This document shows, in pieces, positions 1 to 11,543 of a stretch of DNA of 64,000 bases. The DNA is taken from NCBI GenBank assembly GCA_029255685.2, contig CM055312.2, forward strand, positions 71,438,792 to 71,502,791, read 5' to 3'. The stretch comes from Silene conica. Taxonomy: Eukaryota; Streptophyta; Magnoliopsida; Caryophyllales; Caryophyllaceae. Numbering within the stretch: the stretch's first letter is position 1; each line of letters opens with the position of its first letter. The notes beneath the pieces were generated by a model that was not told the DNA's origin, ran no database searches, and was given only the letters and a program-made list of their open reading frames with translations. The position numbers were made by a program, and so were the translations under genes.

Positions 1-210
1 AAACACGCCATTATATATGGCGTGTCTATCAGCTAAATCTGAACCATGGAAATTGGTGACTTTGGAATTGCTAAACCCGCCAACACGAATGGCGTGTCGT
101 AAAACCCAAACACGCCACTAACACGCCACTACATATGGCGTGTTTCATCAGTTTTTTTTTTCAATTCCTGCTCTTTGCTGCCTTCTTTCTTTCTCCTCTA
201 TCAGCTAAAT
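1..210 (+). repeat. left terminal inverted repeat arm
   Basis: This arm matches the reverse complement of about 1457-1733. It contains three or four copies of an AAACACGCC half-site paired with GGCGTGTTT, so each arm can itself fold. The true outer end may lie before base 1. Confidence 0.75.
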
Positions 211-239
211 ATCCATGTAAAAAAGATTATATCGCACCG

Positions 240-372
240 CTGAAAATGAGCTATAGCTTTTCTTAGAAGTAATAGGCTCCATCCTCGCTTTTATTTGTTC
301 ACAAGCATCCAAAACTGCAGCACCATACATATCAGAACTTGTTGATGCCGCTGTTGGTGAAGCATTAGGTAC
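240..372 (-). pseudogene. captured xanthine dehydrogenase exon fragment
   Basis: Read on the minus strand, an exon begins after an AG acceptor at 373-374 and encodes VPNASPTAASTSSDMYGAAV and then a segment containing LDACEQIKARMEPI. This is characteristic of the molybdenum-domain part of plant xanthine dehydrogenase, the enzyme that oxidises hypoxanthine and xanthine to urate. The match fades near 240, before the conserved region that should follow, so this is a fragment. It lies inside the long-TIR element and in the same orientation as the nucleoside hydrolase fragment. It cannot make an enzyme. Family recognition is from known plant XDH sequence patterns; no search was run. Confidence 0.8.
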
Positions 373-654
373 CTATTTGGCAACAAATGAAACCATAATA
401 ACAAAAGTCAATAACACATGAAGAAACATGCATTCTCCATCGGGAAATTAACTATTGGGAAGTGCCCAATTTTTAGAAGGGGGAAATGAAAAAGAAACTG
501 GCATAATATCTGTCTAAATATAGTCTATATACGTTTACCTGATTCAAAAACTTAGTTGTAAAGGATATTCCAAACTTTGTGGGAACCATGGCCAGTCCAC
601 GCTTTCTCCATCGACTCGTGTCCGCAAGAATTTATATTGTAATCGATCGCATAC

Positions 655-1440
655 TAACAATATGAAGTGCGCACAGTTATGTTCATATACTCCATTTCCG
701 CAAACTCATTTTTTCCACTCATTATTGAAACTGCTACACCAAACATGAAAGAGTCCCACATAAAATAGCTCTGCGAAACTGAGCACAAAGTTAGTCTTAA
801 CGACTTCAATCATTGTACAAAGTACAAAATTTGTAAAACCAGAAACCAGTGGCACATTACTGTATAACAATGTTCGTTGAACCAAGTATCGCGAGCCAAC
901 TTCAGAGACTTGAAAACGTATTGAGCCTCATATGTTTTCTGACGGGCCTCCAGCGACGCGAAAAACTCTTCCGTTATTGGAATAGTGTTTGTTGCGTCCA
1001 GAGGGACAAGAGTAACCGGGATTCCTGAATGAATAAACTGAAAATTCAGACATCATAGTAAACAGTCTTTTAAAAACCGAGACAGTTTATGCTTGGTGGG
1101 AGAGTGAGGCGATGCTTTACCTGATATGCAGCAAAGGGTCTCCGAACATATTGAATTCAGCATACGGGTTACTGGTATAATCGTTAAAGATATTACCATG
1201 ATTACCACATTGCTCAGGGGTGCAAGCTAAGGTGTAGTCCCATTTTTCGGGCAGCAGCCTGTTGGGTTCTGTGATCTTACACCGCCGCCACTTATGTAAA
1301 TATGTTGCGCACGTTTTTCTTTAGGTGAGGATTGCTCATAAGAAATAGCGCAAAATTTGTGTGTGCACCCATTAAGAAAACATTTGTTGGACCGACTTTT
1401 ATAATGTCGATCATTACTTGTTGAGCAGTTGGTTGATGGA
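655..1440 (-). pseudogene. captured nucleoside hydrolase (NSH3-like) exons
   Basis: Three minus-strand exon pieces are visible, at about 1440-1121, 1037-861 and 770-655, with GT/AG borders at most junctions. They encode recognisable stretches: IKVGPTNVFLMGAHTNFALF, then SNPYAEFNMFGDP, then GIPVTLVPLDATNTIPIT, then NEFAEMEYMNITV. These belong to the inosine/uridine-preferring nucleoside hydrolase family, and the Cys-rich PTGCCPKN region resembles the plant extracellular member. The first exon has at least three frame changes (near the IYI-SGGG segment, after NGTTP, and at FGDP), so it is a pseudogene. Such enzymes release purine bases from nucleosides, upstream of xanthine dehydrogenase, a fragment of which sits next door. 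Confidence 0.8.
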
Positions 1441-1456
1441 GCGGTACATAGTTGGT

Positions 1457-1733
1457 TCAGATTTAGCTGATAGAGGAGAAAGAAAAAAGGCAGCAGGTGT
1501 ACCGTAACACTTTTAAGAAGAATAAAGACGAGGGAGGCACTGAGGAGTCAGAGAAAAAGTTTCAACAAAGAGCAGGAATTGAAAAAAAAAAACTGATGAA
1601 ACACGCCATTTGTAGTGGCGTGTTTGGGCTTTAAGACACGCCGTTCGTGTTGGCGGGTTTAGCAATTCCAAAGTCACCAATTTCTCTGGTTCAGATTTAG
1701 CTTATTGACACGCCATATGTAATGGCGTGTTTA
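1457..1733 (-). repeat. right terminal inverted repeat arm
   Basis: This is the reverse complement of 1-210, with an extra segment of about 80 bases (near 1489-1570) that is absent from the left arm. It abuts the Copia LTR that starts at 1734. Confidence 0.75.
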
Positions 1734-2984
1734 TGTTAGGTTCTAAGGTCTCAAAACCTAATAAATTAGTCATACTAATGAAAAGAATAATTAACATTTT
1801 AATTATATACATTTTAGATCTTATGCAAGCTAATAATAAAGCGGAATATAGAACCGAAAACTCATTATTTCGGCTAGAATGAAGCAAGGATGATCCTCCA
1901 ACCCTTAGTATCCAAGTAGAATACCTCCTCTAAGAAGCACCAAGACACCCCTTAAAGAACCGAAACTTGATTAAGGCTAGTACAAGAATCGATTTTTCCT
2001 TAACACAAATTCTAATCTCTAATTAGAACTATAAAACTAATATTATAACTTATTATAGAATTAGTATTATTATTATCTCATAATAATTTTAGAGGTTTTG
2101 AATATATTTTCTTACTTAGAAAATTTGCCAAGACTTGGAATGAATGTGTTTTGTGAGCTAATCACAATATTTAAGTGGGTAGTGTTGGGGTGTGGATGGC
2201 CGGCTATGGGAAGAGCAAAAAGGGAAACATTTTCCCTTTTCAAAGTCCTTAGGATGGCCATAGGTGTGTGTTCTCAAGGCACCTAGCAATGATTATGTTT
2301 AGGTGTAATTAACACACTAATCACCCCACAACCACCTCCCCTAACCGTCCCATTTTATGCATAAAATGGACATCCATTTTATATTATGTCAACTTACACA
2401 ATTGTACATATGTGACATATCATGTGTCACATTTAAAATAAGTAACAATTGTTTTTAATTTAAAAATGCATATTTATCAAATAAATATCATTTGTAAATT
2501 AAATAAATCATATATAATAATTTGACAAGTAATTCAAAATTACAATAATATAAAATGGTCATTATCATTAATCGTCAATACGATTTACAACCCTTGTAAT
2601 AATATACAACCCGATTCAATCCAATTACGATATTATAAAATATCGTTCAATGTTTGATAATTGACACGTTTCAATTATAAACATAAATCTTACAATAAGA
2701 TTTAACCTCTGATTTATCGATATACGAGTTTAAGGAATATGATCAACTCGTATCAATATACATTTGATCAGTTTATCATTTAAGGGAATTGTCCAATAGG
2801 TGTGACCTAAAGGGATCAACTGACCACCACCGTCATACGACAGTAATGTCAAACTCTAGCTAGCCAATCATTACTGATTAATGTTGGTCAGTTGACTAAT
2901 ATAATTACGTATCATCCCTTGCGCATTCTTGTCATGAGATTTAATTATGTGAACGCACTATTGTTGAGGACATAAATCCCAACA
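1734..2984 (-). mobile_element. Copia 3' LTR (minus strand)
   Basis: On the minus strand the segment starts TGTTGGGATTTATGTCC and ends CCTAACA, giving TG...CA termini over 1251 bp. Immediately upstream (minus sense) is a polypurine tract, AAGTGGGAGATTG, at about 2985-2997, followed by 3' untranslated retroelement sequence to about 3218. That tract plus LTR start is the usual arrangement at the 3' end of plant Copia elements. The rest of the element is missing, cut by the adjoining LINE sequence near 3220-3260. No second LTR is seen in the window. Confidence 0.65.
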
Positions 2985-3240
2985 ATCTCCCACTTGTCCT
3001 CGACAAGTGTGCGTCACCAATTCTCTTGTCCTATTACAATCTCCATCTCAATGCAAGGTATCTCTCTGAGGTCGTACTTGCATTAGATCATATCATGAGT
3101 GGTTTTCTCGATCTGGAGAATAACTATTTGACCGGAATTATCTACCACAGATACATTCCGAGCGTGGCCACGCATTTCCAGTTAATTTATCCTCGAGTGG
3201 CCTTGAGATTTGAACAACCCTGACAAGGGGTGGACAATTT
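2985..3240 (-). mobile_element. Copia 3' internal region with polypurine tract
   Basis: This non-coding sequence lies between the lost Copia RNase H region and the 3' LTR. It contains the polypurine tract next to the LTR. The junction with LINE sequence falls between about 3220 and 3260. Confidence 0.55.
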
Positions 3241-3259
3241 CTATCGCACTACTCTCTTC

Positions 3260-4184
3260 AACTTTCATAACTTTTATAAGACGATTGGCAATACATTTAG
3301 TGATGATCTTCATAATGACATTGCACAAACTAATTGACCTAAAATCTTCGACTTTCTCAGGGGAATCAATTTTAGGAACCAGAGTAATAAAAGAACGATT
3401 TAATTCCCTTAACACTTTACCTTTGTTGAGAGTTTCAAGGGCTGCATTAGTAACATCATCTTTAACAGTATACCAACATTTTTGATAGAAAACAACAGAG
3501 ATCCCATCAGGTCCTGGTGATTTGAGAGGACTAAGTTGAAACACAGATTTCCTTACCTCCTTACGAGTAAATGATTTACAAAGGTAGTCTGCATCATCAT
3601 CAGAAACTCTAGTAGTAACTTTATCAAATAAACGGGAAGAAGTAGGATCATTGTGAAATTGCTGTGGTAAAGAAGATAAGGAAGAGGATGAAGCAAAACG
3701 AGCACAAAAGTGTTCACGAAAAAGGTCAGCCACCTTAGAAGAATCCAACTCCCATGCATACACTATGATCATCCTTAATGGCAAGGATAAAGTTATGACC
3801 CACTCTACCTTTAGCCCAATTGAAGAAAAATTTTGTGCACGTATCACCATCGACATTCCATTTTAACTCCGCGCTCTGCTTCCAATAAATACTAGAGGCA
3901 ATAGCAAATTCTTTAACCTAACTTTGTACCATTGAATATGTAGAATCATTACCGGAATTCACCGCAAGATCCATAGCTTCAGAAATACGGGCATCAAAAT
4001 CGTCCCATTTAATGGAATGAGCAGATTTCCAATCCAAGCACCATTTCTTCAATATGGTTCGAATATGAGAAAGACGACGAGAAAGTTTAAATGAGTGAGT
4101 ACCAGCAACATTAAGAAACCAATTATCTTTGACTAACAAAAAACCTTCCTTATTTTCCAAACACCAACTTTCAAGTTTGTAAGG
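3260..4184 (-). pseudogene. L1-type LINE ORF2, linker and RT N-terminal part
   Basis: The minus strand reads from about 4184 down to 3260. The 3918-4184 part has the linker between endonuclease and reverse transcriptase (KDNWFLNVAGTHSFKLSRRL region, WDDFDARI). After a frame break near 3860-3918, the 3856-3260 part holds RT motifs: KSPGPDGISVVFYQKCW, then FITLVPKIDSPEKVEDFRSI, then SLCNVIMKIITKCIANRLIK. The palm with the YADD catalytic motif is missing because the sequence is cut off at the Copia junction. This is a dead fragment. Together with 5148-5432 it forms one LINE split by the hAT element at 4193-5038. Confidence 0.85.
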
Positions 4185-4192
4185 CTTACGGA

Positions 4193-5038
4193 TAGGGATG
4201 GCAGCGGGTCGGGTACCCAACCCAGACCCTTAGGGTCGGACCCTAATGGGTCGGGTATGGGTTTGAATATTTGGGACCCGCTCGGGTATGGGTCGGGTAT
4301 GGGTCCAATATAAAAAATGTAGGGTCGGGTCTGGGTCTAACTATTGAGACCCGCCCCGCCCCGTGGACCCGTGTATTTTTTTTTAAAAAAAAAAAAATTA
4401 AAATCATAAATCAACTAGTCAACTTACGTTCCCAGGGTCATTTTTTAAAATACTCTCTTCTCTTATGATGTTTGGGACTAACAGTGAATGTCATTAGAAC
4501 TACATGTGAGCTAAAATAATAGCTGTGATGTCGCGTCTATCATGAAATTGTTCCTTAATCAACATGGAGAGCACCTCTTTACAATTGTAAGATTAAAAAT
4601 ATATGCTTAGTTGCTTACAATTGGTGGTTTGCTGGTACATTGGTACCTCATGTTTCTCATAATACTTTAATAGGGACATGTGAGATTAAAAATATAGCTT
4701 ACAGTTGGTTTGATTAGGTTTGTTAATTGTCAAACAATTTCTTTGTGTTTGGTATTTGTAATTTGTAAGAGATTTAAAATTTTTCCAAGACTTTGTAATA
4801 CTTTAACTAAGACTTTGTAATTTAATTTAAACCTTGGTACATTTTATCGAAGGATTCGTTAAAAAATGTTGGACCCTAGGGTAGACCCTACCCAGACCCA
4901 GACCCGTTAGGGTCGGGTATGGGTCCATTGATTTCAGATCCTGCCGGGTATGGATCGGGTATGGGTCTAAGGATTTTTAGGCCGGGTCGGGTCGGGTCTT
5001 ACCGGACCCTACCCAGACCCTACCCGTTGCCATCCCTA
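4193..5038. mobile_element. non-autonomous hAT element, 846 bp
   Basis: The ends are inverted: tagggatggcagcgggt at the left, and acccgttgccatcccta at the right. Both are flanked by the perfect 8-bp duplication cttacgga (4185-4192 and 5039-5046). An 8-bp duplication and TAGGGATG-type ends are diagnostic of hAT transposons. The subterminal 150 bases on each side are arrays of GGGTCGGGT/ACCCGACCC. No transposase is present. The element split an L1-type LINE, so it is younger than that LINE. A second family member lies at 17416-17965. Confidence 0.92.
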
Positions 5039-5147
5039 CTTACGGACTTTATTGCAAACGAGATTAAGATCAAGCTCGATTGGCGCATGGTCCGAGATTT
5101 GAATAGGATAAAGCTTAATACCGACATTAGGGAACGAATAAGCTAAA

Positions 5148-5432
5148 TCAGTTTGAAGAACATAAAGCTTTATCTAACCGCTCATAAACTCTATCCTCTC
5201 CATTTCGATTGTTACACCAAGTAAATCTTGGTCCTTTGTACAGAATGTCACCAAGCTCAAGACTAATTCTCCAATTGTGAAAATTAATAGCTCCCGGCAG
5301 AATAGTAAAATTCCTTCCAGTTTTATTCATGGCAAACTCAACTTGATTAAAATCACCAAGAATAAGATAAGGGTGGTTTAAAGATGTGAGAAAAGTACCA
5401 AGTTCATTGAGAAGAATTGATTTGGGGTTCAA
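5148..5432 (-). pseudogene. L1-type LINE endonuclease domain fragment
   Basis: The minus-strand reading frame contains LILGDFNQVEF, the conserved GDFN motif of apurinic-type LINE endonucleases. It is followed by GPRFTWCNNRNGEDRVYERL, the conserved FTW...R-DR-L region near the end of that domain. The N-terminal half of the endonuclease is missing upstream of 5432. It continues across the hAT insertion into 4184-3260. Confidence 0.85.
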
Positions 5433-6934
5433 GGTTTATGTTTTGATTTGGGACGTAAGGATTAAGTGAGATAGTTAATCTATTCGTGTGTTTGTTGGGT
5501 GGGTAGTGTTATAAGTAAGGGTAGTTTAGGTATATTACATAACTAGTATTACTCCCGTGTAAAAAAAATGTACGAGTCGATTTTACAATTATGATATACG
5601 GAGTACTAAACTTATAAAATAATATTCATTTTATCGGCAATTAAATTAAAAAAAATATGAACTAAAATTAAATTGGATAATTACACCGAAGTTGAATTAA
5701 ATTAAAATGTAATAATAACGAATTAAATACATTACCCAGCACATAAAGTAGAAAAATTGTTAAAAAATTTCATTAATTATTGTTAAGATCATGGGTAGCC
5801 TCAACGTGAGAAAAAACAAATTTTCACAACTCTTAAAAAGAGTTCAATTTTATAATTTGTAGTTATTAATAGGATTTACTAAATAAAATCGGTGATTTTA
5901 TTCAATTATATCGTTTTTTTTTTTAAGTTTAGGTTCTTCTCTTGATATACATGACATCATATATAACCTACATTAATATAATATTGAATTTTATAAAATA
6001 ATCATTGTGATTAGATTCAGTATTCTATATAATTAAACCGTTGTATATCGTATTTTACCGTATTTTATCTTGTTTCGTATCTTAATTTATTTGATTTGAT
6101 TGGAAAATATAATGTAAGTTAAATTTTGGATTGTAATTATTTTTGCTATTTGTAACTTTTTGTTTTTCGGATTTAATTTTGGACCGTTAAATATTGTATT
6201 TAATTTGACCGTTGTATATTGTTATTTAAATTTTCGATTAACAGTAATTTGATCATATCGTATTTTATTATGATAATGACGAAATGTAATACTGCAATCG
6301 ATCTCGTAATTAGGAATGAGGAAAGATCAGAATACGTTTCGGAATTAATTCTGAATTTAGGAGAGATGTAAATTAAATCTGTGTAAAAGTTGTGGGCTCG
6401 TACATTCCTAAATTTAAGCAGCCAATAAGAACGCTTTAAAATCTATTCTTTTTATAGAGATAGATTTAACTCGTAATATCGTGTATAGATCGGGTTTTAT
6501 AAAAATCGTTAAAATAGTCAATAATAGAGGGTTATTTTTAGCTTTAAGTGATATTTAAAGGGGTTATTTGTAAAAGTGAACTTAAAATGGGTTATTTGTA
6601 ATAAAACGATACATAAAAGAGGGTTATTTACAAAATTCACTTATTATTATTACGACATTTTAGATAGCTATCTAAAATATATTCCATTTTAGAAAGGGAA
6701 TATTTCATATTGTTGCCTACTGCATGGACACCATATTTAATTTTTTGCACCAAAAAAGCGTGAAACATCTCGTAAATGTAGAAAACCTGAAAAGAGAAGA
6801 AAAATTTACTCACTTCCCATACCTAATTTCCCCACAACTACCATTTTATTTTATTTATATAACTAGCAAACCCTAAACAACAGTCTTCATATTATTCATC
6901 TCTCACAACCAATTTCGGAAAAACTTTAAAAAAA
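5433..6934. other. AT-rich intergenic DNA, no gene seen
   Basis: This stretch has long AT runs and no credible open frame, splice pattern or transposon end. Around 6500-6640 short phrases (gggttattt, ttatttgtaa) recur, which hints at decayed repeat sequence. Confidence 0.5.
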
Positions 6935-7190
6935 AAAATTGCAGAAAAAATAAGGCGTGTTATTGGTGCCCATAATGACCACGATAATGAGGAACTCAAT
7001 AACCAAGCAACATAGATGATATCTTTTGTTTTAATGATATCTATATTTTCAAGATAATGATTTTTTGTTGTGTTAGCAAATATTACTATTTGAATGTTAT
7101 CAAATTTTATTTCTCAAGTACCTTTTTTCTCTACTCCTCAAGGTTTCAATAATAATAATAATAATAATAATAATAGCGGTTTTTCTAAGG

Positions 7191-7327
7191 GCACACGTTA
7201 ATAATCTAAATACGGGAAGATTTACACCATATTTTCATTAATTATATTATGATACAAGTGAGTTTCTACCAAAGAATCAGATGAGAATATGGTGTAAATC
7301 TTTCGTATTTAGATTGTTAACGTGTGC
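7191..7327. mobile_element. foldback MITE, about 137 bp
   Basis: Two arms of about 45 bases form an inverted repeat. The left starts gcacacgttaataatctaa and the right ends gattgttaacgtgtgc; the arms differ at only a few bases, and about 45 bases separate them. It sits between two AAT arrays inside the PIF remnant. Confidence 0.75.
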
Positions 7328-7344
7328 GCACACATTAGAGAAAA

Positions 7345-7620
<276 letters not shown>

Positions 7621-7816
7621 TGGGTTGAACTTAATAAAACCGAGTTGGACTAAATTGGACTGAACTAAATTGAATGAAGTTGAACTGAACTGAACTGAGC
7701 TAAACCGAACTGAATGGAGCTGAGTTGAGTTGAGCTGAATTGAACTGAGCTGAACTAAAAAGAACAGAGCCGAGCTAAACTAAAATGAGCTGAAAAAAGT
7801 CAGAAAGAATAGGGCC

Positions 7817-8710
7817 TTAATTGGTATTGATACAGATCACTTCTTTGATGAATAATGACCAATTTCTATGAAATAAACTACAAAATATTTTTTTGCTAGG
7901 TAGTCACTATTTGTCTAAAAGTAGTCAGATTACTATTGAGCAGAAGTAGTCACACTTTGTAGAGAAACACCGAATATAATCGTCGCAAAGATAGATAATT
8001 ACCGAAGAAAGAGAGGTAATACCTAATAGGACAAAATTATATAGTACCCAACTACGCCCCTAATTATGTTTTGAGACACTAATTCCGATTGTTTTTTTTA
8101 TGAGATATAACTACCCTACACAAGTAATCGACAAATAATAGCAACCTAATTTTTGCATATCTCGGGGAATAATTGAACTTCCGACTTTGATAGACTGTCA
8201 AACTGGACTCTCACGGGTCACTCTTTGTCTCGTGAAGCAAAGGGTAAGTAATATATGTGCAAGAGAGAAGAAAAATAGTCACTCAACTAAACTACAACCC
8301 ACATAATCATGCATGCAATTTTAATATGATAAATGATTCTAACTACCGTACACATATAATCAAACTATTCGAAATCCATCATGCGTATCGAATACTTACA
8401 TAAATGTTTTGGGAAAAATGAAGTTTATTGATAAGAAAAGGCAAAATATTTTTTTAATTTGTGAGGGTAATAATCAAGCTAGAAACTTATCGAATCACCA
8501 AATAATGCATCCAATTCGAAACCAACAAAATTTCTGCCAATGCCTTAATGGATTAGGCATCAACTTGTTTTTGTCCACATTCCTTTCTTTCTTGGGAGGG
8601 AGACAATACACTTTATCTTTTCTTTCTTTCAAAAGTATCTCCTCCTTCTATACCATCTTTCTTGTATTTTTCATCTTGTGGAAAAAAATCTAGGAGGCAA
8701 AAGATAATTC
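7817..8710. other. AT-rich intergenic DNA, no gene seen
   Basis: A 94-codon open frame at 8409-8693 is low-complexity with no recognisable motif and no codon bias; I do not call it a gene. Confidence 0.4.
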
Positions 8711-9350
8711 AAGCACGTAGGCGTCAATAGCAATAACACGGTCTTAGAATGCAAAAAGAGAAGAGAAGGGGAGTACACTCGCGTGAGAAATACGTCAGGC
8801 GGATGCCTCTATTTAAACTAATCACAAGAAAGGAGTTCTGAAAGGATCAAAGCACAAGAGGAATACGGGAAGATTTGATGTCTACTGGAACCATGCGCAT
8901 GAAGAGGCACAGCTAGGGTTGCGTTTTCTCCTGGAGGTGTTTCTCCTCAGCCGGATTATTTTTACGCGTTTTTTAGGAGTTTGGGAAGAATCGAATTCCT
9001 TATTCCGTTAAACATGATAATTTCAAGATAAAAAAATATTTTTGATATGTTTTAGGACTTCTAGAAATATCCCGACTTAAAACTGAGATGTTTTTTCGTA
9101 AAATTGAAACGAATTTGAAAATGAAGACTGTTTTTGACCCATACTCCAAATGCGCTCTAATTACTGTCAAAACGACCGTATCACCATGAAGATAACAACA
9201 CAGACGGGTTGACACGAGTGTTTGAGCAATCATTTTATCGATAAAATAATGAAATGTCATAGTTGCGCTTCATATATTGAACATGCGGCCCAATCATCAT
9301 TTGGTGTTTGGCGAAAGATGCAGAAACGAGGTATCTACGTACAAAAGGAC
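8711..9350 (+). repeat. direct repeat copy 1, putative LTR
   Basis: About 640 bases match 11544-12170 in the same orientation, at roughly 90 percent by eye. The copy contains a TATA-like ctatttaaact (8810-8820). It starts aagcacgtaggcgtcaata and fades after ggcgaaagatg. It lacks clean TG...CA ends, so LTR identity is inferred from length, direct orientation and the TATA-like box. Confidence 0.5.
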
Positions 9351-11543
9351 TTATAATTAAGTACCAGAAACAACAGAAATGTATCTGATCTTGTTAACTA
9401 CTTTTTTTGGTGTTATGATCTTGGTAACTATAAGGATAAGTAAATGTCATATCGATGTAGTCATCGCTCGCTAGCCCTCTAGTAATCTCACACAACAACA
9501 CCAACCTGTCATATATGAAACATGTACGTCACAGTCAGTGAGGAGTAACTCGAGGTCCTCCCAGCCACTTTTTGTCAGAAAATATATAAGCATGCATATA
9601 ATATGGATATATAAGCAAACATGTTTAAATGTCAATCAAAACAAAACCTACCATTTGAAACATTCAACATGTGATACAATAACATGATAATCATGTGGAA
9701 ACAGCATACGAGATCAAGCATTATCATCATGGACAAACTAAAGTATAATCATCAACATTCAACTCCCATTAGTCAACAATCAACAATTAATTAGAACACC
9801 GAAGATTTCATATGCAAACATCATTCATAACAAGTTTACTTGATGAAAGACTATTCAAATCCCTTAGTAGGACTACGATAATATACAATTCCTAATCTAA
9901 ACCTGACCAGATTTTCGGGTCATAAATCCGAACGACGAGTACACGCGGCACCCCCAAAACTCGAGCTAACCAAGAACGAGCACCCCGAACGCGCAGGACG
10001 GATGGTGGATGATCTAAGACTTGACTGCTCAACTCGCAGGAGAGCTGTCGACCCTACAACTCAACTCGTAGGAAAGCGGGTGAAACTTAAGAGTTATGAA
10101 CCGTGCATAGTATAGGCTTCACATGTAAGAAACAAACAACCTCTTCACAGATAAACAAGCATATGAATTATGCGGAAAAAGTAATTAAATTGATTTGTAA
10201 TTCTATATTTCAATATAGACAATCATCTTAACACTTAACCATTTCGGAAACTATTTTGAGGCGATAGCCGGTCTCCCTTCCGGTTGTCCGGCCGGGGGTC
10301 TTTCTCATCAAATCAATTTCCGAACTCAACATAAGCGTCGTTCAGTTACTTGGACTTTCACACAAGCATACAATTCACATATATAAGAATGACCAAGAAT
10401 TCAATATCAAGTCATGGTTTGCAACATGTGATTCAAAGAGGAAAACATGAACACGAAGCATTTGACATTTTATAATGCACAAGATTATATATCATACGAT
10501 GAGAAAATGAACGAAAATGATATATATCACATTATTGAAATCCTACGGTTCATTTGCGAAAAGAGAAGTCACAACTTACATTAATTTCATATTCCAGAAG
10601 TTTATAAATCACACGGTATTTAATTAAGCGATAAATCAACGATAAGCTTCTTACTACCAAATATATGATTAAATAAGATAAGATGAACGGAAGGCGATTT
10701 ACGAATCCTATATAACATATTCATACATCATAATACAAGTCTTTTTATCATGTAACGACATTCGAACAATGCAACAATGCCAAAAACAGCCCAAGCCACG
10801 ACCAAGGCAACACGAGGCAGCAACCTAGGCTGCAGGCCTACGTGCTTGGCCGCAACCTGCGGACAGCCTGCGTAAAATGGCCACTGGGCTGCGATTTTCA
10901 ATGGGCAGCCGTGGTTCAAACGCAACACACACAACAACACAATAACTTCGACAATTCTTTTATCAACGATTTGAGACGGGTTTATACACGAATCATGCAA
11001 CATGTGCAGCACGTAATCCCAACATTTTATGTATATACGACATACAAATGTAAACAAACAACAAGGCTTACGACTAACAATATGAATCATGGATTAAAAC
11101 AACTAAACATCATATTTTTGACACCATCAACATAAATATGCATGTGAAGAACATCAATTACCCATTAACGGATCTGTTTGTGCGTTTCTTCTCGACGGTT
11201 TTTCACTGGCGTTTCTTCAAAAAGGTTTTAAACTTTGAAAACTTTGATAAAATGATCAAATTTAGGTATGAATGTGACGTAGACTCGTATATTACATGAG
11301 AAATACAGAAAACATAAATAAAATTGGATTTTACACCCTTAGACTTACGTGTTTACGAAGCGAACTTGACTAATTCTTGTTTAGTTGACTGCTCGAGTCG
11401 ATGTAAATGAAGATGCCATTTGTAGAAAGGATTTAAAAAAACTACTTATGTTTTGGTTGATTGAGTGTAGCGCTCAAATGAGTCAGTCAAATGCAACGTG
11501 ACTGGTGCCAAGAAGGATATGGGCTTACGTGGTCGAGTATATT
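9351..11543. other. interior between the two direct repeats
   Basis: This 2.2-kb stretch has no retroelement domain. It contains GC-rich patches (9910-10090 and 10250-10310) unlike the AT-rich surroundings. If the flanking repeats are LTRs, this would be the coding-free interior of a LARD-like element. The open frames near 10728-11135 overlap in opposite directions and show no known motif. Confidence 0.35.

Larger units (their letters stand above)
1..1733. mobile_element. Pack-MULE-like element with long complex TIRs
   Basis: The two ends are inverted copies. The left arm covers about 1-210; the right arm covers about 1457-1733. They share the outer aaacacgccattatatatgg-type palindrome, the segment with ttggtgactttggaattgct, and the inner ctcctatcagctaaat-type stretch. 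The right arm has about 80 extra bases near 1489-1570. Each arm holds several short palindromes of the form acacgcc/ggcgtgt. The interior carries fragments of two host genes on the minus strand and no transposase, so the element is non-autonomous. Long TIRs plus captured exons are typical of Pack-MULEs, but no target duplication can be checked because the left end meets the window edge. The superfamily is therefore inferred. Confidence 0.7.

Noticed and set aside
10728..11135. Overlapping frames of 97 and 120 codons
   Set aside because: Opposite strands, no domain, no splice or promoter support, inside repeat-flanked DNA.
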